NCBI GenBank assembly: GCA_037903355.1
Contig: JBAJFE010000004.1
Coordinates: forward strand, 3,596,001 to 3,660,000
DNA: 64,000 nucleotides
Reading direction: 5' to 3'
From: Trichuris trichiura
Lineage: Eukaryota > Nematoda > Enoplea > Trichinellida > Trichuridae
Part shown: positions 1 to 12,016 of the stretch, one piece after another
How positions within the stretch are numbered: position 1 is the stretch's first letter
Layout: each line of letters opens with the position of its first letter
The notes under the pieces: generated by a model
What the model was told of the DNA's origin: nothing
Seen by the model: only the letters and a program-made list of their open reading frames with translations
Databases searched by the model: none
Program-made: the position numbers and the translations under genes

Positions 1-977
1 TTAATATGGTACTGACGCGTTGATCGTATCTTAGCTGCACCGCGGAATTATTTTACGTTGAAAAACATAATTTTTAGTTTTACTTTAGCTTTTCCAAACC
101 GGTACAGACGGTTAGTACAGCTCATTTTTTTACCAACCTGCATTCACAGGGTACTGTCAGTTTAAAATTTTGTACGTAGCTTGCTGCGACAGGACGCCGA
201 AGCGCCGTCGGAAATCGCTTTTTTCATATATGTTTTTTTGTTTGCTTTAATGTCGTTTGGTCTGCAGTGGAAAAGAACCAGTTGAATTGGCATTTGTCAG
301 TTTTTCTTCAAATGCTCCAGGTAAGCTTAGCAGCTTGTTGAATTCCCTTCGAGAAGGTAACATTTTTTCATACCTGCGTTATGCAGCGTAAAGCATTGCG
401 CAAATTATTTTTCCCGATAAATGCTTTAGTTCGAAACCCCAAAAATCCGTTTCGTCAATAGAAAGCAATTTAAATTTACTAAGCATCGACAACTATGGCG
501 TTGTTCTCGTTTACAAAGTGATAATGCGGCCATCATCGAGCGCGATATCGTCTACTTTGTTACTTCGCTTCAGATATTTTAAAAAGCAAGTCCCGCTTTC
601 CCTGGGACAGCTGCTCTGTGTCCATTTTTCGATGCTGACGCAGCTGCAAAGCTATCGTTTAACGAGCAGTTTACTCATTATAAGAGCCGCTGCGTATAAA
701 ATTAATGAAACGTAAAATCAAAATTGCCGAATAGCGCATTAAAATGACTAAAGCGATCGTAAAAAGACTAAATATAGCAAAAGTGCAAACATCCTTCCGA
801 CTCTGCAATTTGTATGTACAACGTGTAAGGATAAAAAAAAGAGAACGAGTCGAAAGGGGACAGCCTACAATTTTTGTACAAACAAATTTTTTTTCAATTA
901 CTGAAAGGGAAGACAGTCTGATTTGAATTGCACGGCGTCTACTGTTCTCCGGTTGCCACGGTGCCAAAGGTACCTCC
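1..977. other. no gene recognised (window start to 3' side of the polyQ gene)
   Basis: AT-rich sequence. The open frames here are short and have no recognisable domain. The right end probably holds the 3' UTR, and possibly a further short exon, of the minus-strand gene that ends near 978. Confidence 0.5.
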
Positions 978-3928
978 TTAAACATGAAAGCAAAATAGAT
1001 GTTTTTTTTTAAAAAAAGTAATACGCTCACGGTGTTGCTCACCGAAACAGTTCGTTGGCTGCATTGAATGACTGACTGGATAGACGGAAGAAGTCTTTGG
1101 TATAGCTTCATCCCCAACTCCTCTTGGCCTGCCAAAAGAACAGAAGGGTTCAGTGATCGCTGCCTGCGTGCCAGCGGCAGATGGCAATTCAACTACTTCC
1201 ATTTGCCCTCCGCTAAATGCCGGGCTCTCCTCCTTGGAATCGCACACAATGCCCGAATCCGATGAGCTATCTGCTTTGGAATCCACCGCGTTGACTGCAA
1301 AGTAAAGTACAATGCCTCGCCGCTATTATTAGTTGGAAAAGAAGACCTACTGTTTCCACCAGACGTAATTGCGCAGGCTGCTTGACCGAATGGAAATGGA
1401 TTCGTAAGGCAACTGGACGTTGATGCCTTTACGCAGCTATCGTCTCTGCTGGAAATGACCGCCGGAACGATGGGGGCTTCAGAGTTCGCCTCCTTTTTCT
1501 TGGTACGACGTCGCTTTCTCATTCTTCCCTCCTGATCCAAGCAAGGTTGACTATTCGCGTCGTTCAAGCACTCTTTTGGAATGCGCAGAATGAGACGCGG
1601 ATAGGAGCTCGCCTGCGCATCTAGCACGCTTGTAGCTCCAACGGCGCTGCGCAGTTCGGGGTGTAACGTCGAAATGTTCAACAACTTTTGCTTCACTTCG
1701 TCGTCGATCAACCTTTCTTGCCTATCGCCGGAAAGCTTCGATGACGGTGACAACACGGCAGCACCGTTATTGCTGTTATTGACTAGGAAAGACGATGAGT
1801 TAGGCTTCGTAGTTTCAAAATCGTACTCGTTGAAATTGTATGGAGATGAGCCGCCACGATCTCGAGATCCCACCGAGCCTGTCGATTGACCAACAACGGG
1901 TTCCAGCCGGTTTTGCTGCTTGTATACAGGCACTTTGTTGGAACCACCTTTCTTTGAGGGTGAATTCGAATCTCCCGGCGTACCCACGGGACTGTTGACC
2001 ATCTCCAAAGGATTCTTGATGTACAAGTGCGCGATTGTTGCGCCTTTCCAGACGCCGGGGACAAAGGAAGAATCATTGGTCGGGCTTAGAGGTAGGTACG
2101 TAAATTGGACAGGACTCGTCGAGGCGCAACGACTAAGTAGCTCGCTGGAGCTAGACGACGGACGGTCGATCGGAAGAACAAAAGGAGCCCTCAGAAATTC
2201 GGCAGCAAAGGGTGCCCTCGAAGGAGCGCCGTCGTAATTTTTGGTCGTTTGGTACTTCAGAGATACAGAATCAGCCGGACGGCTATTTCTGGCCAACATT
2301 GTTAGATGCCTATTAAGGGCCTGGTCGACCTCGGCAATTTCCCGCTCCTTTCTCCTCTGTCTGTCGCGACGCTTCGGCTTGCCGACCGTTGGAGCCATCG
2401 CGCCTCCGGCGGCACTTTGCTCTAGCACTTGTCCTTGGAGATGAGCCTTGTGAACATTCTCCCCTTGGCACACGTTCGGCATGCCAGATTGCATAGCACC
2501 TGTTGTTGTTGGCTGGCAATCGGTGGTCGAAGGGAACTGCTTATAGGCAGCTTCGTTCATACGTACGGCAGTAGTATTGGGCAAGAATTGACTGTGCTGA
2601 AAGCATTGCTGACCCATTGAAGACATAAAGCCTGGATGCTGCTGCTGCTGCTGAATCACGTTCTGAGACGAAAATGACTGCAATCGACCCGCCTCAGCCA
2701 AGTGACAAGTCGACGACGGATCAGAAACAGAAGGGACGGAACCATTGACAATGTTACGTTGACTCATTACGACCGCTTGCTGTTGGGCAGTTGCCGTCTG
2801 TTGTTGTAAATAGTTTCCCTTAAGAAAGGAAGATTGAAGGTGAGCATCAAGCTGAGAAGCGGATAGCTGCTGCTGCTGCTGCGAATAATGGGTTGCCGGA
2901 GAAGGATATCCCTGAGTCATGGCAATTCCTTGATGAGCTTTGCTCGACTCAAATGAATCATTGCTATAAGGGGGCATCGAACGAACCGACGACTGGGGTG
3001 AGTACGCCACTTGGACAGCACCGTTGTTTACATCAACGGCATTCACCATTGATGCCATGCCGGAGCCCGTATGGGTCATCATCGGCTGAGAAGCGAGCTG
3101 CTGCTGTTGTTGCTGTTGCTGCTGCTGCTGCGTAGCCTGTTGTTGTTGCACGTGATGGTGAGGATGATGATGAACAACCGAGCTAACGCCTAAGCATGGC
3201 GACTGTCTCGGCTTGGAGGCCAATGCCATTGACGGATGCATGGCATTGTTTTGATGAGGTAGACCTCCAAAAAACGTGCTTCCATGACTACCGGCACCAT
3301 AAAAATTCGTCGAGCAATGATTTGCCAAAACCGCTGCTTGAGCCACCATCGTAGCTGCCTGAGAATCAAGTACGGTCGAATTGATACCAAACGAAGGTGC
3401 AGCCCCGGCGGTGCACATTCCTACTGGATCGTTGGAACAAAAACGCGACGTATTGGATGGTGCAGCCGTAGGGAAATACATGCCTGAAGGAAGGGGCGTT
3501 TGGACGCCGCCGCCATCTAGTCCAGTTCCAACGGGAAAATTGGTAGCCGACCGTTGTACCAAGCCCGACATAGCGCCAGGATTGCCCTGCGTAACGTCAG
3601 CCGTTCTCATCATGCCGTGCAATGGCGGCGTGGGGTGAAACGACGACTGGCAAGCGCCTGCATCTTTACCAGCAACGGCCAACGGGGATGCGGTCTGCTG
3701 AGGGAATCCGGAATAAAAATTGGGCAACAACAATTGGGCCGAACGATCGTTGCCCATTGAGAATGGAAAAGCCGCCGCCGTTGCTGCGTCAACCATACAG
3801 TTCCGGTACCAATCATTCCACTGCTGATGGTGAGCATGAGCAGGCACTGTCAGCTGGGTGCTCGCTGGAGTATTCAGCGTCTGACGTTCGGCGCCATGAA
3901 ACATAAAGTACTGAGACTGGCTATTCAT
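978..3928 (-). CDS. polyglutamine-rich, probably nuclear protein, function unknown (two exons)
   Basis: I do not recognise the family. The main exon runs 3928-1351. The start ATG at 3928 lies just after a clear acceptor (polypyrimidine tract then CAG at 3934-3932), so the frame upstream of it is intron or 5' UTR. A 56-nt GT-AG intron (1350-1295) joins in phase to a Ser/acidic tail (1294-978), giving about 964 residues. Unspliced, the frame ends at 1193 with an unlikely tail. A second possible donor at about 1032 makes the last residues uncertain. The N-terminal half is low-complexity Gln/His/Ser/Met with several poly-Q runs. A basic helix (KPKRRDRQRRKEREIAEVDQ) lies near residue 540. A short hydrophobic motif, YPRLILRIPKE, is followed by a bipartite-like nuclear signal (RMRKRRRTKKK). 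This composition suits a transcription co-regulator, but that is inference only. Confidence 0.7.
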
Positions 3929-3934
3929 TCCCTG

Positions 3935-6900
3935 AAAAAAAAGAAAAATTTCAATACAATTAGTTGCAAGTTTGAAATGAATTTTTTTCCAACATAACCA
4001 CATCTTAGTAGCAAAGCCGAATAGTACAAACTCAAAAGAAGACGTGGGACAACTTCGCTCTCAGCAATTAATTCAATCGAAGACGCAAAACCTTGGCTTT
4101 AATGTGATTTGAACAACCGGTTTTCATGCTTGTTTACGGAAACAACAACCTGCTCATTCACAGTTAAATTAAGCGACGCTGCCTTCGGGATCAAGCTTGC
4201 CGGCACTTGCGTAAGTCACTATTGTAGGAATATTTCAGGATCGCCTCTTTAAAAACTACAGCAATATAAGCTATCAGCCTTTTCAGATGCGGACGGAAAA
4301 AGATAATGACGCCAAGGATCATTGGACACCCGATAAAGAACGCAAAGGTAAGCGAAGCGCGCGAGTAGGCACCTTAAATGGTAATCAAAATTTCTAAACA
4401 ACTTTCGATTAGGATAAAAAAAATCGGCTGCCAATCAGGTGCGAACGCGACGTTATGCTAATTTTCAAACTATCGCCTTCCGCCGCATTTGAAAGCGCCA
4501 ACTTTGAATATTTTCCTAAAGCTCCCGACCGCTTTTGTGGTTTTCAAAAACTGCGCTCACTGAAAGTACAACCTCTTGTAAGGCGTGCGTAAGCAATAAT
4601 GTTAACGCGAGTTGCTTAATTGGGTACAATAGAGTTAGGGCAGCCTAAGTTAAAGATAAGAAAACAATATTTTATAAACCAACAACGCGCAACTGTACAA
4701 GTAGAAGCGAACTTGTTAGTACTTGAGCATCGTTTAGCGCGGCACAAGTTCAAAGTGGGCGCAAAAACATCTGTTCTTTCCACTTTGAAAACCGACATGC
4801 TCGTAGAGCGGAAAGCCTTTTGTTAGCGTCGTTTATACGCGAACAGGTATTACTGTGGTTGAAATGAACTTCACAAAGCTAAAGGATAACAACGCGGTCA
4901 CTTTAATTGAGTTTTGCTATTCTCCAAGTCGACCTTGCAATGAGCAGTCAACGATTCAACGCTAATGGTAAAACGATTACGCTCATTGGGGTAATTATTA
5001 ATGACGCGCGTGGAAAGGAGAATTGAAGGACAGCACAACGCATGTTTAACGTACACGATGTTTTCCCATTGATCAGCAATTTGGTCAGCGGCGTTACGCG
5101 GTTTAGTAAGTTGCGCAAGCGAGAGCGAGCGGAACCTGTTTGTCAACAACAGCGATGCCCCAAAACGCGAAATGGCGCAACAAAGCGTGTCCCACGGAAA
5201 CTCGTCGTACTCTCTCTCTCTCTCCGTCAGCGTTTGCATAGGGGAGTAGTCAAAAATGATCGTTGCTTAGTTGCCTGCCTTTTCCCTCCCGGTTTGCTAA
5301 CAATTGCTCCTTGGCAACAAGTGAGTCTGCAAAGAAAAAGAACCATTGGGCCAATTGAGAGCTTGGAATCACCATTGGCCCATTGAAAATAACCGGCTAC
5401 AAGAAAAAAGGCAATCGCATTAAAACACTGCGTCTCCAATGGGCCGAACGGTGATAAATGGCGCGTCTTGAAGTTACCTCAATTAGACGATTGTTGTCAG
5501 CGACATATGGAAACAAACAAATAAGGCAAATTGCCAAACGAGATCTTATAATAAGCTCAAACTTGCGCGCCAACGACCTTGACTGTTGAACGGCGTACTT
5601 GAAAGTTCACTCCGACGACGACGACAAAGACGGTATTGCCATTAAGACATTGCCAATGATTCATCAAGAAACCTAACGCTTACTCATGCAAGTCTGACTA
5701 CACAATGCGGTTCACAAATTACGAACGTCGTAGAATTTGCCCATTCATTACGGTCTAATTAGTTGAAAGCGTGCGCGTGAAAGATAAGCAAGAAGAAAGA
5801 AGAGCGAAATAGAAAACAACAACAAACAGAACACAACTAATGCAAACGGCAATGAGCGCCTTTCTATGGCGACCGCAAAAGGGACGAAATGGAACCAGGG
5901 AAAAAAGAAGGACGTACCGAAGTTTTTCGCCGCGCTTTGAACCTTACGGCTGCACGGAGGGCGTTCAAGAGTGCTTAGTCACATTAGTCTATGGTTGGCG
6001 TGAAAATTGAGGCCAATCAAGAGTTGGCAACAGCGCTGCACACGGAAGGACGACGTCTCGGGATGGGCAAAAGACCGCAGTGCAACTTCAAACGCAGACC
6101 GGCGAATTGTCGCAATCGACCTTCTATAAAATGGCATTCGCTTTATCAACGGACGCGACAAGGCGAAGAAGAAGAAGAAGGGCGACAAAAAGTGGAGGTA
6201 AATAAACGCGCCGAAAAGGCGGTCCCAACAGACATTGGGGCCAAATGGATAGAACAGCCAAAACGGAAGTTGGCAGCTCGCGCACGCCGGCCGAGCTTCG
6301 ATGCAACATTGATTAATCAACAGTGTTCAGAACAATAGGATGAATCTCGCTCCGGCGCGTTGGACTTCAATGGTGCGCTCCAACAAGGTCGACAAGGTAA
6401 AAGCGAGCTCGGCTAGTCCGCTTGTAAACTTGCAAACAGCGGATGCCCAGATATAGCGCTTATAGGGTGCACAGTAAATTTATTTACAGTAAGAGGATTA
6501 ATAAACGCAGGTTCATTAAAATAGATAAGCAAAAATGCCGCATGATAAAGCGAGTGGTTCGATGGGGCGCGATGGTTTGGCTTGCGCGCGGCGGTGATTC
6601 GGAATTCTCGATCCGCGCGGCTACAATGGACACAGCGATAATTTTAGACCAACGCAATAATGCGCTTAAGCGGCGTTGCAACTCCATTACGCGGACGCTG
6701 ACGGGTTTCAACGTGTTTCGAAGGAGGCGAACATCGATTTGCGCAGTTGCGGCCGACATGTTGGCCGTGGAAACAATGTTGCGCTTGACGTTGAACAAAA
6801 CTTTCTCCTTACGAGTTGTCGATTTTTGTTTAAAAAAAAGTTGCTCGACTAAGTCGAAAAAAAGTGTGAAGCCACATGGCAAACGTTGTCAGCGAGATGC

Positions 6901-8855
6901 AAGCCTTCAGCTGCAGCCTTTTTTGCCCACTGGAAAGGTCGAAAACTACGCTAATCGCTACTTGGCCACTGAAACAACATTTTGACAACAATGCTGCTGG
7001 TTCGCAGCTTGCGGAATGTGTAGCTTACAAATTTCTTAACCGTACAACCGCGTTGGATACAGGGAAGCTGAAAACGGCGAGCGAAGAATTGACCAGTAAG
7101 CGGTGTTTGTTATTTTTAAAAAAAAAATTCTAACCGTACTATGCTATAATGCCCGCTCTCTATTGTACGAGAAAAATATTTAGCGCAACGCGAAACCTTT
7201 TGTTACTGCTCCATTCGACGCTAACAAAAGCGGAGCAAATTCTATGCGCAGGTAGTATGCTGCTTATCCCTTGAGACAGTTGCATTCGGACAGTTTGGCA
7301 TCTTTCGTTGACCATTGGTAAGATTTGTTTTGATTTTACGAAGGCAAAAACGAACGCTTTGCTGGGAGGGAAAGAATTTTTTAAAATTTTCTATTTAAAA
7401 GTTTACTCGCAGCCGCGTTCGCCTACAGTTGCCGTTGGGCGCCCTTTTCGCGCAACGACCAAAGCCGGTCCGCGTTGCGGCATTTTTTCAAAGGTTAAAT
7501 AAAACTTTTTGGCGCGAAACAAATCCGAACTTTTGCTTATCTTTTGCGCTATGATTGTACTATGCGTACAACCGGAAGTGGCGACTCTTCTTGTTGTCAC
7601 GATTAGTTGGAACGCGTCGCCATGCTTTGCCGAGTAGTTAAGGCGTCCGTGACTTGTTCCCGCGCTGCTGCCCTTAACAAAGCCTCCTTTTTGGGTGTTC
7701 CGCCTTGTTTTTCCGCTCTAAGCTTTCGTATCGACCAAAGCGGCTTTACGCGCAACGGTTGGGGCTTTCTTAGCTTTTTGTTGCAGTTCTACCTCTCCGT
7801 AAGCGATCTGGCAAAGGCAACGCAACGCCGAAGCGCGCGTTCGCTCGCCTTTGTATTGCATTGTTGCAGATCGTACGGTAGCTCGCTCGGGACAATTCTA
7901 TTCTAAGAAGGCATTTCAAGTTCGAAATAAGCATCGTCACGTCAAGTTATAAATATTTGCCGGCGCGCGAACCGCCTTGTCGCCGGCCATTTATATCTAG
8001 GCCATAGATAAAACGTTTTCAATGCTCTTTGGTACGTGATTGTTCGCAAATGTGATAATAAAGCATTAATGGATACTGTACTTTTGTCGCTAGTTGCACG
8101 CAGCGAAGTTGACTCTCGCGCTCAACGTCGGAGATCGACCCCGCGATCGGTTGTTGAACTTTTTTGCTCACTTTTTGCGCGCCTAAAGTTTCGCGATCAC
8201 TTTACGCGGTTGTTTTTGTCGTTTCGCCGGGCTAATTTGGAAAATTTACGGTCCGTCCGCCGGCGGACGCCGTTTTTTCAATCGACTTGCCGAAATGTCC
8301 GGCGCTGTCGCTTCTCTCTCTCCTTGAGCTCCCGTGCGGACATTCTTCCCGCTCTCAGTTGTACTCCCCGTGGTACGTTGACGTGCAAAAAGCCGAGTTG
8401 AACTTTGAGCTCGTTCGCGCGACGCGCTAAGTTTTCACGGCCGGTAAAAATTGTTTCGCTTTGGATTGGTCGTCGTCGTCGTCAGTGCTTGGACGGTTTG
8501 ACGCGCTACGAGCGTGTGTCGCTTTAACGACCTTCTGTTCTCTCCGCGATAAGGGTCGTCTTTGATTCATTTTTTTTCTCCTTTCAGAGTCCTTACGGAG
8601 AAGCAGCCTTTTTTCTCAAGCGGGCGTCCTCCCAACTTCGTCAAATGCGGGTAGCATGCATCAGCGAAGAGCTGTTTATTGACAGGTGAGAATGGCACTT
8701 TGACAACATCTCGCTAACGGCAGCACATCGATTTCCCTTTCGTCTCATGTTTGGAAGGTGTTTCCGCCTTTGGAGACGCATTGCAGCGAAACTGATCGCT
8801 GTCGCTTAGAGAGAAAGAGCGCGCGCGCGCACTATAGTGAGAGAGAGGGAGAGAG
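3935..8855. other. intergenic region between divergent genes, with upstream introns or promoters
   Basis: This 4.9 kb stretch separates the minus-strand polyQ gene from the plus-strand receptor gene. It must hold both 5' regions. The sequence just upstream of 3934 is intron of the polyQ gene, so a non-coding 5' exon lies somewhere here. Open frames of 100-180 codons (for example 6443-6985, 7607-7906 and 8036-8401) lack domains and have equally long frames on other strands, so I do not call them. A CT run lies at about 5211-5225 and a GA/GC-rich run at 8811-8856. Confidence 0.5.
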
Positions 8856-10928
8856 ATGGCAATGAAAAATGTGACGCGTCGGCGGTTTGTTCAAACTTGA
8901 GAAATGTGCAAGTTTTCAGGGCATTTCCTCTTCGTTCTCTTCGCTGTTTCGTACTGCGCTAATCTCTCTGACCGCCAACATGGACACTACCTCTTTGCAC
9001 GGCGTCGACTTTACCTGCTCCGCGTACTTAGCCAATCAGTGCAACAAGACGGTGGCCGAATGCGAAACTGAGGAAAATTGCAGTCATCTGGGCCCCAGTC
9101 AGTACGGTTGCTACGCTGTGTGGAAGTACATAGCCGACGAAGTGAACGTGCGTAGAGAGATCGTGATGGTCCCCACGTTTAAAATGTCGCCACAGTGTTG
9201 TATTTTGTTCAGGTGCTGTACAAAGGATGCTGGACCAATCAGAATGGTTGCGACTCCGGCAAATGCGTAGCGACGGGCCCTTCGACCGACGCGGGTGTCG
9301 GCTCGACGGAAGTTTACTTTTGCTGTTGCAATCAGCCGATGTGCAATCGGCATTTCCAGCTCGCATTCGATTCTCTGCCCATTACCTCAACGGAAACGAC
9401 GCCAAGTATGACGAGTACAGATAGATTTAAATGCTTGCATGAACGCGTTGGCTGACGTTTGCCTATTTTTAACAATGGCAGAAAATGATCCGGCCGTATT
9501 AGTAATCGACGACACGCTGAAGGCGGTCATCGCAAGCCTCATCACTGTTTTCCTTGTTGGTTTACTCTTGCTGCTGAGCTTTTACGTGATCCGACGTTAT
9601 CGCCTGCATTATTTGCTGAAGACGATCGGCTCGCAGTCGGCTCTGCCGCTCAGACTGCCGCTGTCGTCGACATCCACGCCGCTGCGAGCCATCAAGCTTG
9701 ACAAGGCGAGCAATTTGAAAATTTGAATTTCAAAACTTTTCTACCTGCGCATTCATTTCTCCATTTTTGTAGATGGTTTCGCGCGGTCACTACGGATCCG
9801 TTTGGAAGGCAACAATGGGAACGCAAACGGTGGCCGTCAAGATTTTTCAAGCTCAGCACATTGACAGCTGGGTGCAGGAGCAGGAGATCTACGGTGTTGC
9901 CGGCTTGAAGTCCCATCCCAACGTGCTTTCCTTTGTTGGGGCCGAAGTGCGCGGCTCCGACCCGCGTATGGAGTATTGGATAATCACGGCGTTTCACGCC
10001 AACGGCTCTCTACACGATTACCTCAAGGTGACGGATAAAAGAAAACTGCTGTTCTTCTTGTTGTTTTTTTTTAAAAAAAGCTCGTTTTTTCGCGCGCTTT
10101 CAGAAGAAAACGGTTACGTTCAACGAGCTGCTGCGAATTGCTGTGTCGATGCTGCGCGGTTTGTCCTATTTGCACGAAGAGATACTGAACAACGACAAGA
10201 GCTACAAGCCGACAATTGTGCATCGAGATTTCAAGAGTCGCAACGTTTTGCTGAAGGACGACTTGGTCGCTTGCGTAGCCGACTTTGGGTTGGCGCTCGT
10301 GTGCGAACACGGTCGAACGCCAAACGAGACGCATGGACAAGTCGGCACTCGACGTTACATGGCGCCCGAGGTGCTCGAAGGGGCTACCGAATTTAGCGCC
10401 TTCGCTTTTCGACAAATCGACGTTTACGCTGCCGCTCTCGTTCTCTGGGAATTGTTGTCACGTTGCGGGTTTAAAAACGGTAACGCTCTTACGCCTATGT
10501 TAACAAGTAGTCGCCCTTTTTTGTCACCTTTAGTAGAACCAGGCGAATACATGTTACCTTTCGAAGCTGAAGTCGGTCTTCGCCCGTCTCTGCAGGAAAT
10601 TCAAGAAATCGCCGTCATCAAAAAGCGTAGGCCAATATTGAAGGCAGTTTGGAGAGAGGATCCGGTAGGTGGCGCTATTGGTTTTTTTGCCTTGTTGATA
10701 ATTTTGACGCTACTTTTTTTCTTTGCACCTCAGCATGCGGCGGTCGTGTGCTCTGCCATAGAAGAGATGTGGGACAACGAACCGGAAGCGCGAATATCGG
10801 CCGGATGTGCGGCCGAACGCCTCGACGCGCTGGTAAGCGTTGCCGGCGACCATAGCGCCGAGCATGCGAAGGGCGAATTGACTCCATTGATCGTCCGCCA
10901 AGAGAAGGATACATTTTGCAACGTGTAA
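8856..10928 (+). CDS. daf-4: activin/TGF-beta type II receptor serine/threonine kinase (DAF-4/ACVR2-like)
   Basis: This is a type I membrane receptor kinase that binds TGF-beta-family ligands and phosphorylates type I receptors. Inferred exons: 8856-8870 (tentative), 8920-9141, 9213-9405, 9482-9705, 9773-10027, 10104-10479, 10534-10664, 10734-10928. All join in phase, giving about 536 residues against about 510 in ACVR2. The Cys-rich ectodomain has GCYAVWKY, KGCW and the EVYFCCCNQPMCN box. One membrane segment (AVIASLITVFLVGLLLLLSF) lies near residues 157-180. The kinase has RGHYGSVWKA (Gly loop), VAVKIF (Lys), HRDFKSRNVLL (catalytic loop), DFGLAL and GTRRYMAPEVLEGA, the last being typical of type II receptors. 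The C-terminal kinase lobe has EEMWDNEPEARISAGC. The intron 9706-9772 appears to use a GC donor. The first exon is the weak point: the ectodomain frame has its own first ATG only at 8980, and the 15-nt exon at 8856 supplies a signal-peptide-like start. Confidence 0.9.
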
Positions 10929-11317
10929 AAAAAAGACTAGAAGAAGATGAATGAATGGGCGAAGAAGAACACCCGGTATAGCATAGATGAATGGAGAGAC
11001 GTTTTACGGTTTTTTACCTCTACAAATATGTGTGCGGAGGCGCAGACGATTGGCCAGCAACGGGTTCATGGCATTTTATCCAGGCTGTTTCTCTGAAAAA
11101 AAAGAAAAGCAAAAAAAAAGTACCGACGCGCATTCATTAGACTCATTATTATTTATTTATTATTTCATAAATCGTACAATACAGGCCAACTTTTTTTGTC
11201 CTATTTTTATTTACCGAACTTGGTCATTTTATTTAGAAAGCAATTTGGTTTGGTATACCCCCTTTTTTTCGTCTTTGTCTCTCCCTCTCTCTGAGACTTT
11301 CTTTTTCCGACGCCATC

Positions 11318-11349
<32 letters not shown>

Positions 11350-12016
11350 CTTTGTTGCCATTCAGGTTCTTTGCCGACCTCTTTTTTCCCACGTCTCTAC
11401 TGTGTACAGGTTTGTTTTGCACAGTTAGCCGACAATAGAGTCGCCTTGTTGGACAGCCGGGCTCTCGGTCCACCGTTGACTTGTAAAAAAAAAAGAGAAA
11501 CTACTATTATTATTATTATTATTATTTTTTGACGTAGAGTTCTTCTTCCTACGATTCCGCCATTTTATACTGGCCTTGTCCGTGTGTCCGGTGCTCGGCG
11601 ATCAAGCATACCTCACGTTGTGCAACGCTTTGCGTATACGTTTATTCTCTTCCTTTTTTTTCTTGATAAGGTTTTTTCCGCGTCTCGAAGTACCCATTTT
11701 CTATTGGCGACCTGTGAAGAGCCATGATTGGTCGCCACCTAGAGACAACGTTGTTACACTGTCCTTATCTTCCCTCCTCTTTCTGTCTCTCTCTCTCTCT
11801 CTGTCGCTCTGCGCTTTTATGATCACATTATACGAGCGTAACCAATAACAACCAGTCATATGTCGTCCAGTAAAGTTCTAACAAAATCCGACAAGCGTTG
11901 GCAATGCGTGGCAGCAGTGTGCATACTGTACTTACCGAGTTTGATTATTGTTTACAAACTGTAACTGTACACGATTTGCGTAGCGGCGAAGCTTTGACGT
12001 TGAACTTGACGGCAAA
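10929..12016. other. intergenic: 3' UTR of the receptor gene and Drosha 5' region, with simple repeats
   Basis: No gene seen. The stretch is pyrimidine-rich on the plus strand, with CT/TCTG repeats at about 11278-11352, an ATT repeat at 11505-11527 and another CT run at about 11780-11805. The last 100 bases or so should include the Drosha promoter. Confidence 0.55.
11505..11527. repeat. (ATT)n microsatellite
   Basis: About seven uninterrupted ATT units follow an A-rich run. Confidence 0.9.

Noticed and set aside
671..1192. 173-codon minus-strand open frame
   Set aside because: Low-complexity, no domain, and it overlaps the better-supported C-terminal exon of the polyQ gene in another frame.
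6443..6985. 180-codon plus-strand open frame
   Set aside because: It is faced by a 132-codon frame on the other strand, is basic without motifs, and has no convincing gene context. Probably chance in GC-richer DNA.
8036..8401. 121-codon plus-strand open frame upstream of the receptor gene
   Set aside because: Arg/Ser/Phe-rich with no domain or signal; most likely chance.
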